DNA of 64,000 nt. Origin: Montifringilla adamsi (Eukaryota > Chordata > Aves > Passeriformes > Passeridae). This document shows, piece after piece, positions 13,001 through 23,500 of this stretch. The notes beneath the pieces are model-generated. The model ran no database searches and had not been told where the DNA came from. It worked only from the letters and a program-made list of their open reading frames with translations. The position numbers and the translations under genes are program-made. Positions within the stretch are counted from its first letter, which is position 1, and each line of letters begins with the position of its first letter. The stretch lies in the NCBI GenBank assembly GCA_017590115.1, contig JAGGNK010012559.1:2339236-2403235 (forward strand), written 5' to 3'.

Positions 13001-16000
13001 TCCCCCAGAATGTCCAGTGTTGGCTGCTAAAGAAGTGAATAACTGGGACTCTCCCATATTCAGCTGTTCTGATTTTATAAAGAGCAGACTTGAGTTTATG
13101 TGTTTAACAGTGCCAGACTAAACTGAAATATTGATGAGCTGTTGATGCTTTGTCTTGAATTTGCTCTATTTATTCATGTTCTTGAATTTTTTTCAGGAAG
13201 ATCCAAAAGATTCTAGGAGTCTAATATGCTTCTCTGTTTGATATTCTACCTCAGAAACTCATCATTGATGAGAAGAAATACTATCTCTTTGGGAGAAATC
13301 CTGATCTGTGTGATTTTACCATTGACCACCAGTCTTGCTCTCGGGTCCATGCTGCCTTGGTCTATCACAAACATCTCAAGAGGGTTTTCCTCATAGATCT
13401 GAACAGCAGTAAGTAGTGTGGCATTTAACCAGACAGAAGAGCTATACTTCAGTGCTTAAACATTCTGAATCTGAGACACTTTTTCCCTTTCCATTGTTGT
13501 CTGCACTGTGGGCAAATGGATATAATTTGAATTTGCATTGTAGGGAAAGACAAGGGTTAGGGCAAAGGAATGTTTGCTCCAGTCAGCCTACAGCTGCCTC
13601 ACTGGGTGTTTCAAGCATTTCTAACTTGTAAAAGGCCAAAAGAGAGGAGGAAAGTGTCTTGACCTTCCCGTCACAATTTTAGCGAAGCCTTGTCTTTTGA
13701 GGGTGATTTCCCAAGGTCTAAAACCTGTCAGGTGTTTTTTTGCACTGTCCAAACAGTACATTGGGACCTGCAGGAATACAGAAGGTAAAAGGTGTTTGTA
13801 GTTTATTTCCAGTGATTTTTTCAGGACTTCTGGTGTGTGTTATCTCAGTTTGTGAGATGGTGGGTCTACACAGCTGATGCTTTCAGCAGTACCTCAGTGC
13901 CTTGTACCTTGGAACACTTGTTACTGTTCCTGAGATTCTCAAACTTGAACTGGAATACCTTGATCCCAAGCTCAACAGACTGTTTTGCATGTTGATGTCC
14001 TCAGCACATGGCACGTTCTTGGGCCACATCCGTTTGGAAGCTCACAAACCCCAGCAGATCCCCATTGACTCCACGGTTTCCTTCGGCGCCTCCACCCGCG
14101 CGTACACGCTGCGAGAGAAGCCGCAGACGCTGCCCTCAGCAGTGAAGGGGGATGAGAAGATGGGTGGTGAGGATGAGGAGCTGAAGGGTTTGCTGGGGCT
14201 GCCAGAGGAGGAGACAGAACTGGACGTGAGTATATGTCACCATGATATTTTCTGAAAAATCCCTTCGACGGGATTTCTTCTTCTGGGAAGCTGGGAAGCT
14301 TCAGCTTCTCCCTGTTTTGCTGCTTTGAATGTGATTTGGAGATTGTTTATCCAGCATGTGAATTGTTTTAATTTCGTGACCAATCATGGTCCAGCTGTGT
14401 CAAGGCTCTGAGGAGTCACGAGTTTTTATTATTCATTCTTGTCAAGCCTTCTGATGTATCTTTTCTCTTTCTTTAGTACAGTTTTAGTATAGCATTCTTT
14501 AATATAATATCATAAGATAATAAATCAGCCTTCTGAGAACTTGGAATCAGATTCTCATCTCGTCCTTGGGATCCTCACAAACACCACAAGTATGATGGCA
14601 CACTGCCTTGATGGCATTTCCAGCAAGGACAGCCTTCCCCCCTTGTTTGCTTAGTCATGGAATCATTTAGGTTGGAAAAGACCTTTAAGATCATCAGGTT
14701 CATAAATCTAACAGTGAACTTGAAACTAAACAATGTCCTGTGGTCTTCTGATGTGCACAGTCGTGTGATTAAATTAGACTTCATTTGTTTCTAAATTTGC
14801 TGTAGAACCTGACAGAGTTTAATACAGCCCACAACAAAAGGATCTCCACACTGACCATTGAGGAAGGGAACTTGGACATCCAGAGGCCAAAGCGAAAACG
14901 GAAGAACTCCAGAGTGACGTTCAGTGACGATGATGAGATCATCAATCCGGGTAAGGAGCTTGCTTTAATCCTCAGCTGATGCCCCTCAGGACCTCCTTCC
15001 AGTGTGCTCATAGGGATTCCTCATGGGTGCACATGGATAAGGAGAAGATAAATTTGGCAGTCAATATTTGGGATCTGCTATTTCACAGAAGCTGCCACCA
15101 CATCTCACTGAAGTCTGGGACCTCTTTCTGTTTTTTCTGTTCTACCTGTAAAATAACTGCAAGCTCTGAGCAGGATGGGGATATCAAACTCAGCTTCATT
15201 GTTCAGTACTCTGTCAGATACTGGAGAAATGTCATGGGTCCAAAAGGAGGAAGGTGGTTTACATTTTTTGCCCTCTTTAGAGCCTCTTTAGAATGGGAAC
15301 AGAACTTAATCTGTTTTTCACCTCTCCTTCAATGCTTTCTTTACCTGTTGCCTCTGGGATGTCTCTAGCTCAGAGTAGCTTTTTGCTACTTCTCTGCACA
15401 TGTGAACCAAGTCATCCCTAATCCTCATTCAAACCGATGCATTTGAAGATGTATCCAATTCCACATTAGTCTTTTTTTTTCTCCCTTAGCTGTTCTGTAT
15501 TAATGGCATTCTTATCAATCATACTTTATTTGGATAATATTCCTGTTAATAAGAGCAGCTAATTAATGAACAGGTATTTTGAAATACAGTGTGGAGGTGG
15601 TTCCTTTGACACCCAGCACAACGATTTTGATTTATAACGTGATGCAGTTCAGTGCTCAGAACATCCTAATGCAAACATCTATCATTCTCATCACAAAAAA
15701 AAGATAATTTTTCCAGACTTTCAGAGACTGATTGCTTCTGACTCCTGCTTCAAGGCCCCCCAAGGACTTTGGGGACCAGGTGTGTGCCTTTAGCACATGC
15801 AGAGCCTTGTCACCAGCAGCTTTCAGCCCAAACTCCAGCCTGTCTGATCCCAAACCACTCATCCTATTCTCCATTTGAGGGAAAGCCAGGATGAGCCACC
15901 TGGAGACAAATCCACTGGATGTTCCTCCTTTTATTTGGTCACACTTCTGCTCACTGGGATGTAGATTCCTTTACCCCACAGAGGTGGTTTTTGCCATGTG

Positions 16001-17594
16001 CTCACTGAAGGCTCTCTGGCTGTGCTCACTGAAGGCTCTCTGGGTTGTGCTCACTGAAGGCATTCTGGCTGTGCTCACTGAAGGCATCTCTGGTTGTGCT
16101 CACTGAAGGCATCCCTGTTCTTGCTTTGCAGAGGACGTGGACCCATCTGTGGGGCGGTTCAGGAACATGGTACAGACAGCAGTGGTGCCTGTTAAGGTAT
16201 GGGGTGACTCCTGACTTTCTCATTAGCACATTACACTTTGTGATTTATGAATTGCACCTTAGAAACAGAGTGCTCCCACGTAGGAGGTGTTCCATTGTTA
16301 AGCAGAAGTCATGTCTGTGTTTTACAGTTGTCATTTTTAGCAAATTTGAGCATTTTCCTCTGAACCCAGCTTTAGCTTTTTTCTTTAATAACACATGGGA
16401 TCAATGGTGATTTTTTTTTCCTCCCAAAAAGAAACTTTCTAGAAATCTAGTGCATTAGTTCCAGATAATACTGTGGGAAATGTAGAAAATAGAAGGGAAA
16501 AATGAGAGTTTATTTAAATACTGTGTTTGATGTTTCATACGTTTGTGTACTAGAACAAGCAGTTTTAGGCTTTGCTCCAAGATAAGTGTTCTATTTAATT
16601 GGAATATGCAAGGAAAAAGAAAGATCTGCACAACTTCAGAGCAGCTAAGCCACTGTGTAACAGCAATTTCATTTGTTGCTGGTATAGACTAAATAACATC
16701 ATGTGGAGAAGGATAATATTCCATAAACCAAACTGCAGGAGAAGATTCCAGTGATCAGGAGCAAAATTACCCAAGCGATCTAGAAGTTGCAGTTCCTTTC
16801 TGTGGGGGAGGGAAGTTTTGTGTTACAATGCTCTCAGGCACAGGGTGGGACTTGGGGTGTTGTGTGCAGGGCCAGGAGTTGGACTCAATGAGCCTTGTGG
16901 GTCTGTTCCAGCCCAGGACATTCTGTGACCTACTTGGTCTTTGTTCAGGATGAGCTCAAGACTGGCAGGAGTGTAAAGGAGGTGAAGAGGTGCTCGGACT
17001 TCATCTAAGTTACACCTGAGTGTCAGCTTTTGTCTCCCTTCCTGCATTGTGCACATCTAAGAATTATTGTTGTGGTTTTCAAGGGAGCCCAGAGGAAACC
17101 TTGTAGGACAAAGCCTGGAACGTGGTCTGTTGGCACTTTGCATGTGGCAGATTTAGGTGCCTCTTGGGGGCACGGTCTTGGCACCCAGTTTAAACAGGTT
17201 GATGGTTCCATGAATAACTCTTTAACTCTTGTGTCTGCAGAAGAAGCGCCTGGAGAACGCGGGCTCGCTGCCCACGGACGAGTCGGCGTCGCGGCGCATG
17301 CAGAGCTTCCCCTACAGCGGAGGATTGTACGGGGGGCTGCCCCCCACCCACAACGAGGCGGGCTCGCAGTCCCACAGCGTGCACGGCACCGCGCTCATCG
17401 GGGGGCTGCCCATGCCCTACCCCAACCTCGCCCCCGATGTGGACTTGACTCCAGTTGTGCCCTCCACAGTGAACATGAACCCAGCTCCAAACCCTGCTGT
17501 CTTCAACCCCGAAGCTGTGAATGAACCCAAGAAGAAGAAATACGCCAAGGAGGCCTGGCCGGGCAAGAAGCCGACCCCGTCGCTGCTGATCTGA
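838..17594 (+). CDS. PPP1R8: Nuclear inhibitor of protein phosphatase 1 (NIPP1)
   Basis: NIPP1 targets and inhibits PP1 in the nucleus and binds phosphorylated splicing and chromatin factors. Coding exons are 838-893, 8109-8169, 13255-13408, 14005-14225, 14806-14950, 16132-16196 and 17241-17594, all with GT-AG boundaries and consistent phase. They give 1056 nt, or 351 residues, the human length. The FHA domain core (YYLFGRNPDLCDF at 48-60, then SRVH at 68-71) lies in exon 3. Exon 4 carries the rest of the FHA region and an acidic linker. Exon 5 has a basic nuclear-localisation run (KRKRK, 193-197) and the PP1-docking RVTF motif at 200-203. Exon 7 encodes the Gly/Pro-rich part and the conserved basic C-terminus ending KPTPSLLI. 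The most diverged stretch is the start of exon 7. The ATG at 838 gives MAASAAPAGGGSLFECPSW, aligned to the human N-terminus. Introns 3 and 5 hold nothing notable outside the repeats listed. Confidence 0.97.
894..8108 (+). other. PPP1R8: PPP1R8 intron 1 (7.2 kb)
   Basis: It begins GTGAGCG and ends in a pyrimidine-rich tract plus CAG. The first 500 bp remain GC-rich, followed by a 20-bp minisatellite at 1393-1575 and then unremarkable AT-richer sequence. None of its short reading frames looks like protein-coding DNA. In human a PPP1R8 intron hosts the small Cajal-body RNA SCARNA1 (from memory). I could not recognise a copy here by eye. Confidence 0.85.
1393..1575. repeat. GGGAT-rich minisatellite, 20-bp units
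   Basis: It starts as GGGAT pentamers (about 1393-1410), then becomes units of GGGATGGGTACAGGAGCTCT. The six last units are in exact 20-bp register, with the GGT core at 1469, 1489, 1509, 1529, 1549 and 1569. It lies in PPP1R8 intron 1 and has no coding role. Confidence 0.92.
8762..9610. mobile_element. Avian dispersed LTR-type repeat (ERV-derived), non-coding fragment
   Basis: The stretch starts around the TGGTTTGATACTGGCCAAATG motif. It runs through a purine-rich block, repeated short phrases about hat-shaped words such as CTCCAG and CCATGGGCTG, and ends near a CTGCAGCTCC box. From memory this order matches a roughly 1-kb ERV-type LTR repeat scattered in songbird genomes. I am unsure of the family name, the exact ends and the orientation. 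No viral gene is present. The reading frames here (for example 9060-9662) are not genes. Confidence 0.5.
9341..9440. repeat. 40-bp tandem repeat inside the LTR-type element
   Basis: Three copies start at 9341, 9381 and 9421, each opening CTCTGCATCCCCCATGGA. The first two are full-length and the third is cut short. They are nearly identical, so the expansion is younger than the element around them. Confidence 0.9.
14235..14588 (+). mobile_element. Solo ERVK-type LTR in PPP1R8 intron 4
   Basis: A 354-bp unit begins TGTCAC and ends CACCACA. It is flanked by a 6-bp target-site duplication with one mismatch, AGTATA at 14229-14234 and AGTATG at 14589-14594. Inside are an AT-rich stretch and a poly(A) signal AATAAA at 14519-14524, followed by the phrase ATCAGCCTTCTGA. 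The same phrase and layout occur in a second copy at 59474-59859. The length, TG...CA ends and 6-bp duplication fit an ERVK solo LTR. No retroviral gene is present. It is in the same orientation as PPP1R8 and starts 9 nt after the exon 4 splice junction. Confidence 0.88.
14650..14715 (-). mobile_element. CR1 LINE 3'-end fragment
   Basis: The phrase around CATGGAATCATTTAGGTTGG, then AAAAGACCTTTAAGATCAT, is the reverse complement of the conserved CR1 3' end. It is a short truncated piece in PPP1R8 intron 4. Confidence 0.8.
15998..16120 (+). repeat. 24/25-bp tandem repeat just upstream of PPP1R8 exon 6
   Basis: Five copies begin GTGCTCACTGAAGGC at 15998, 16022, 16047, 16071 and 16096. The array stops about 11 nt before the acceptor AG at 16130-16131, leaving a short pyrimidine-rich stretch before the exon. 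Each unit contains CTCAC/CTGA-like words compatible with a branch point (yUnAy). Confidence 0.93.
16835..16935 (+). mobile_element. CR1 LINE 3'-end fragment
   Basis: The phrase GTGCAGGGCCAGGAGTTGGA, then CCTTGTGGGTCTGTTCCAGC and ending ATTCTGTGAC, is the sense-strand 3' end of an avian CR1 subfamily. A close relative lies at 24775-24875. It is in PPP1R8 intron 6, which otherwise (16197-17240) shows nothing notable. Confidence 0.85.
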
Positions 17595-19365
17595 GCTGGG
17601 CTGAGGGAGGGTAGGAGTTACAACTCCAGAAACTTTTCATGTGCGGTATCGTCTTTTTAAAATTTCAGTGTCCTAACAGATGTAATACCAAGATTGGAGG
17701 AGTGAAATATCCTTTAAAGATCTGTCTTCAAATGTTTTTATATGTCTGTTATAAAAAAAAAAATACAGCTCCTGTCTCCTTTTGAACCAAAACCCCTACA
17801 GCCTTTTCTTAGCCACCACTGTCCCAGAGGTCTTTGTGCTGAGTTTGGATCCACAAGTCAAAGGGGCAGTCACACAATTTCATTATCACTTATGGCATGA
17901 CCCTGCAGGTCCGTGTATTTCAGTGCTGGGCTTGCTGAGGTGACACTGATCCTGCTGGACATTCTCACAGCAGGGCAACTCTGTCAAGAGGAAATGTTTG
18001 TGGGGCCAAGCCTTGCAGAATCCCATTGGAAGGAGTTGTAGAATTTGCAGAGTTATAGGTCAGCTTTTATTTTTTATATTTTCAAAACCTCACCAATGTG
18101 GGGCATTGTCTTTTTTGTTATTATTATTAATTTTAGTTTGGCTACAGCTTGTTTTGATTTCCACATAAAACACTAGATCATCCCATGAACTGAGATGGAT
18201 AAGCAGGGAAGCAGGTGAGTTCCTTAGCTTTGTTGCAGTGCTGCAGAGTGGGGTCTGTGGGACGGATACAGGGTGCAAACAGTCGGGGCATCCAGCAGGA
18301 TCAGGCACTGTGCACTGTGCCGTGGTGACTCCCCTGGATAACTCAGGGTGAAGTTAACACAGGGGAGTTTCTTTCAGACTTGGTGGCCTCTGTAACTTAA
18401 ATAGTTTCATTTTTATTTGCAAATGGAACTTTTAAGTTTAGACTGTATGAGATTCATCAAGACAAAAAGCTGGGAGGACCGGTGTGTTCCCCACACACTA
18501 ATATTTTGGCTGCTGGAAACTGCAGGTGAGAATTGAGTGCTACTGAGAGCCAGAATAGGAATTCTCAGTGGACTTGGGTTGTTGCTCAAGCTCTTTAGTT
18601 CCTTGGGTTTATATTTGAAAATTATTCACATGCTCAGACATAGTGTGGCTGTACTTTACGCAAGGTAAGGCCAGAGCTTTATTCTTAAGTTTACTCTGGA
18701 TTTTTGTACACACTCTAAATGCAGTTCAGCTATAAGTCACATTCCTTTGCTGTTTGGGGGATCCAGGAAATGTGCACTGAAATGAGAGCATGTACCTGGC
18801 TGTTCACTGTGTGCAGGACTGCAGCTACTTGGGGAGGTAGTGCCAGGTTGTTGGGGCTGGGCTGTGTTTCCAGTGAGCTGGGATGCTGGATGGTGCTGGA
18901 TCAGTGCTGTGTCCCAGGGAGATGGGATGCTGGATGCACCAGACCCGTTTCAGAGAGATGCCCCAAAATCTGTGAGTTCTGCTCCATGGTGATTGCTTCT
19001 ATCATGTCCCTGAGGTGCCAGCAGGCAGCTGCCCACCTCACAAGAGCCATGGCTTGAGACTGCTCTGTTCCCTCCCCACACCATCACATGCAGCTCAGAC
19101 TATTCCTTGTGTGGATTCAGCACCTGCTCCATGATCCAGCTGTGCTGCTCTGTATTTAAGTTGCCATTGATGGTTCAGCTGTTGGGCATTTGTTCTGCTT
19201 CCTAGTGCTCCCACAATAACTCTTCCTCTTTAGTCTGGCCTCTACAATTTTCATTTCCCACCCAGTTGCTTTCTGAAGGCAACTCTTTAGAGTAAGACTA
19301 GTCAGGACAAACAAAAGTTGAGCAGGTTTCCTTCTTTTTCTTTTGGGTTTTTTGTGTTTTATTTT

Positions 19366-19392
19366 GGGGGGAAGAGGGTTGGGTTGGGGGGG
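19366..19392 (+). other. PPP1R8: Predicted G-quadruplex in the PPP1R8 3' UTR
   Basis: Four guanine tracts on the transcribed-sense strand (6, 3, 3 and 7 Gs) are separated by loops of 2-4 nt, which fits the standard G3+ N1-7 rule. It is followed by a T16 run. Folding in the mRNA is an inference. Confidence 0.75.
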
Positions 19393-19659
19393 TTTTGGGA
19401 TTTTTTTTTTTTTTTTGCAAGTGGCTCTTTGCAAGATTTTTCTTGACAAGGGAAACTTCACTGCTCGTTTTTTAAAGCTCTTCTCCTCTCAGACTCTGAA
19501 CCAGCTCTTATTATTTCAGAGCTTAGGGGCCGCAGCTGGCCACGAGGGGACAGGAACATCGAGGGGCTTTGTACAGACATTTGTACACTTGTGTAATATG
19601 TAATAGGCCTTTTCACACTTCTGTTGAGCTTTTTACCTGTAACCTTTACTATGTTGTAA

Positions 19660-19665
19660 ATTAAA
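19660..19665 (+). terminator. PPP1R8: Poly(A) signal ATTAAA of PPP1R8
   Basis: ATTAAA follows a T-rich stretch and a TGTAAA word, with GT-rich sequence 20-40 nt downstream (GAGTGTAGTGTATTCG). It is the best candidate 3' end between the PPP1R8 stop codon and SMPDL3B. Confidence 0.7.
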
Positions 19666-19689
19666 TGCAGATTTTGCCAGGTTGGAGAG

Positions 19690-20569
19690 TGTAGTGTATT
19701 CGTTCCAGTCTGCACTGGTACAGCTGCCTGTCGTGCTGTGGCTCACGGGAGGATCCTGCCATGGCAAAGTGCCCTTCTCCCTGCAGGCCTTGTCCTTGGG
19801 CTGCCTCAGGCTGCAGCTCCTAAAGCTGCCCCTGCTGCTTTGCTTGTGACCTGCTCTGCTGCCTCGTGCTGCACTTTGGTACACAAGTGACACTGAACAG
19901 TGGATTTTGAACAGTGGTTGCTTTTGTTTTCCGAGTCGAGTTTTATCTGGTTCTGGCATAATCCTCTCTGTAAGTTGTACTCCAGAGCCCAGGTCTGCTG
20001 CTCTCATTGCTCAGCCTGCTCCCCTGACAGAGAGAGGCCTTGGGCAGGCTGAGGCACCATCCCCTGTCACAGACCTGCAGCCGCCCTGGGCTCTCTGGGC
20101 TGTCACTCCACCCCACCCCGCTTTGCTCAAAAGCCACAGGCTGCTGTGGAACAAAGCCACCACAAGAAGACTTCCTGAGTCAACAGCTATGCAGACTTGA
20201 AAAAAAAAGTGTGTGCCAAAATGAGGAATGCTGGCAGCAGCCTCTGGAACGTGTGGTAGCTCCCTACCCTCACCCCTTGGAGGTTAATGTCCACAGGGAG
20301 GCCTGGTCTTTATCTGATTTGTGAGACTGCCCCAACAGTCCTAGCAGAGGGGAGACACTCCTTGTTGCAGTCACTTTGGCACAATAAGGCTCTCAAAGAC
20401 ATTGCTCTTCACACATCTCTAGAAAATTTCAAATCAGCATCACAGGGCTTTTAGTAAACATTGACAATTTTGTCCTGTTTTCCAAGCAAGTTCTCAATGC
20501 CAAAATCACCAATTCACATGCAGCGTAGTGTGATTTCATGCCCTCCTTCTTTTCTCTTCCTCTTGGCCA
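19690..20569. other. Convergent intergenic region and SMPDL3B 3' UTR
   Basis: About 0.9 kb separates the inferred PPP1R8 3' end from the SMPDL3B stop codon. Part of it must be the SMPDL3B 3' UTR on the minus strand, but no canonical AATAAA is visible on that strand. A GATAAA-type variant near 20309 is the only weak candidate. No gene is present, and in particular no THEMIS2-like exon was seen. Confidence 0.6.
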
Positions 20570-23500
20570 TCACAGCACTGGCTGAGGACTGAGAAATCCT
20601 AAGAACATGCAGAAAACCAAAAGCCAAGCACTGCTGGCAGCAGAGGCAGAGCTGTTGGCTTTCACACACTCATCGTACTTTATAAAATCGACTTCCCTGA
20701 TGGCACACAGGTGATCCACACGCCATTCCTGCTGGCACGGGGCCAGGTCATACCTGGCAGAGTTAAACTCATAGTACAGCTGCAGGTAGTGGGGATCCCT
20801 GGAGATCCTCTCCAGCACTGTCTGCATGGAGCGTGCAGAGCCGTCAGGGACCTGGAAGGCCTCTGTCAGCCTGTACTCTTCTTCCCACTCTGGGAACTCT
20901 TCTGGCCGTGGTGAGGCCATCGTGTTGGCACGAGTAAGGTTCAAGTAGTAAGTCACCATATCCTGAGGGAGAGAAAAACACAGCTGGGGAGACATCAGGA
21001 CAAGATTGGCCCTGGAGTGAGACACTGAGTCCAGCTTGGTTCCCACTGCAGCATCCCCGACCCCAAGGGCCCAGCTGCCCTTGACAGGACTTCCTACCCA
21101 GATGGGCACCAGGGGACACCTCAGGCGAGACCCTCCAGAATCCACCCCAAACAGAGCCTCTTTCCTAAGGGGTGAAGGGGTGGCTTTGCTGTGCTTGACT
21201 TTGACCTCCAAACATCAGAAGCTTTGAGCCTGGCCTGCTTCAGACATCAGTCAGTTACTATCAACACTGCCCAGCAGCAGAAGCAAGGGCTACATGAGAG
21301 TTACTGAGCAAAGTTATCTATCTTCTCAGCTATGAACAAACTGAAGAATCAAGTTTTTCACAGCTTCTGTTCTCAGTCTCTTGCCCTTTTCTCTCTGCTT
21401 CACTGGCTCCCCATCCTTGCACAGCATATTTTAGCATTCACTTCTATGCTATAAACATGTAAACAGAGCAACTATAGAGAGCTTCATCCACTACAAAGGA
21501 GGGCATAAGCACCCATCCTCCATCTCTTGGCAAACAAGAGACAGGAAACAGAAGCTGCCCCTACAATTCACCTCGATTCAAATCCACTCCTCCAAATGCA
21601 TCATTTTAGCAAGTAGAGGGACACAAATAATGTTTCAGATGGCTTCACGGTTTTGGAGATCTGACAAGTCAGTTATTACTCAAAGAGTAGTTCTGTGATC
21701 CATATTATCTGGGGAGCAAAGCAAGTGTCAAATGGCAGGGACATGAAGATCACCACAAAAACTGTCTGACCCTGCCCAGGGGAACTCATCCCAGCAGGAG
21801 GCACTGGCTGCCAGGGCCAAGCTTTGATTCACTGACGCTCCAACTAAATCTTTGTGCCAGACACGAAGCTGAAATATCCTGGGTCAGAGTCCTCTCCCAT
21901 ACAGCCACTCAGCTTCTGTGGACTGAGAAATCCTGAAAAGCCTGTTCTGACTACAGGGGGAATTAAAGTTGTTCTGGAGCTGCAGTGTGGTGCACACAGG
22001 GATCCCTACCAAGACCTGCAGGGTGTCCTGATCATAGTCGATCACCCGAATGGCAGGGTTGTTGGCTCCATTGCTCACTCCAGGTAATGTTGTTTTCCAG
22101 GGAGTCACTCCAGGGGCCAGGAACATGACATTGATTGGAGTACCTTCACAGAAATGCAAAACAAACTGTGACTGGAGACCATGGCTTGTCCCACACCCTG
22201 TCCCGATCACAGTGAGCACCTGGAGCAGATTGCTCTGCTGACAGCACCTTTGTCCCCAGCTCCCAGTACCACCACACAAAGATTAACACGTGGAACAATA
22301 CTGGGAACTGAGCACAGGGCTGCTGCAGCCAGCAATGGGCTCTCCATGCTGGCAAAGACTTGCAGTGAGAGTGGCCAGGGAACCACACTCAGCAAATGTG
22401 TTTGCCCAGAGCACCCCCCACACACAGATTAAGCACTGCTCCCTCAGCAATGCCCAAACCCCTCAAGAGAGAACAGAAGAAGCTGCCAGGCATTGAGGGG
22501 AAACAACAATATTTGAGGGTGAATAGGAAGGAGGGCAGGAGCTACAGACTGGGGGTAGAGATGAGAACCTCTGCTGCTTCTTGTTGCCCAAAGCATGTCA
22601 GATGCTTTTTCTGGCTTCTTAGCTGCTTTCAGACAACAGCCACTAAAAACTCTCATGGACAGGGATTCTGAGAGCTGTCAGAGCTGTCACACAAGTGCTT
22701 GGGTGACCAGAACAGGTACCTGTGTGGCTGTAGAACATGCGAAAGCTGTCTGTGTGGTGGTGCCCAAAGAACTGGGCAGCGATCACCCCGTGGTGCTTCT
22801 GCACAATTCCCAGGTAGCGCTCGTTGAAGGCCCTGCGGAACCAGGGCTTGCCCCGTTTCTTCTCAAAGAAGCCAGGAGGGACATGCCCCACAATGTAGAC
22901 CTACAGAAGCAAGAGCTGCCCTGAGCACAGAGCCCACAGCACCCAGGGAGCACCAGCCAGCTGCAGCTGCACCCAGAGGGAGCAGAGCAGGAAGAGATTC
23001 CGGGCTGGGGAGAAGCCCAGGTTGTTTATTCAGTCCTTTTAATACCATTTCATCTGCTCTAGAGGCGTTGGTCAGTGTTTCTTCCAGCCACTGGAACTGC
23101 CCCCCAGGATCCTCCTCACCAGCTGTCTCATCATTCTGGTCATAGTACAGGTTGGTGTTGAGGACAACCATCCGTCCCCTCATCCCTGGGCCAGGCAGCT
23201 TCTCACTGTAGAAAGCTCCTTAAAAATGCAACCAACGGAGGAAGAGCTGGAGGTCTGCTCACACTGGTGGCTGTGATCCCAGATCCCTTTGTTTCCACCT
23301 CTCTCTGCTCTCCTTAGCAACAGCCCCAGCAGGGTCACTGCCTGGGACAGTGCCCTGACCACTCCAGGATGTGGGTTTGGAGTGACTCTTCCCTGTGTGT
23401 CCCTTGCCATTCTTGTGGCTCTCCCAGTGAAGGGAGACCTGAATGGGTGCAATGGGCAGCATCAGGAGCTGGGCAGCTCTGGAGAGCCCCAGCACCAGCT

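Larger units (their letters stand above)
8170..13254 (+). other. PPP1R8: PPP1R8 intron 2 (5.1 kb)
   Basis: It contains the LTR-like dispersed repeat at about 8762-9610 and otherwise unremarkable sequence. The conserved coding exons flank it in matching phase, so no exon appears to be missing between residues 39 and 40. No RNA gene was recognised. Confidence 0.85.
17595..19685 (+). other. PPP1R8: PPP1R8 3' UTR
   Basis: About 2.1 kb of non-coding sequence follows the stop codon and runs to a poly(A) signal at 19660-19665. It includes an A-rich run near 17752-17764 and a strongly G/T-biased block at about 19330-19420. No reading frame in it resembles a protein. The 3' end is inferred from the signal only. 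Confidence 0.7.

Noticed and set aside
13902..14255. 117-codon frame around PPP1R8 exon 4 as a separate gene
   Set aside because: It is exon 4 read through its acceptor and donor. The ends are intron and LTR sequence.
20570..21211. 213-codon frame taken as one exon
   Set aside because: Only its last part, from the acceptor at 20963-20964 onwards (20570-20962), is SMPDL3B coding. The upstream extension is intron.
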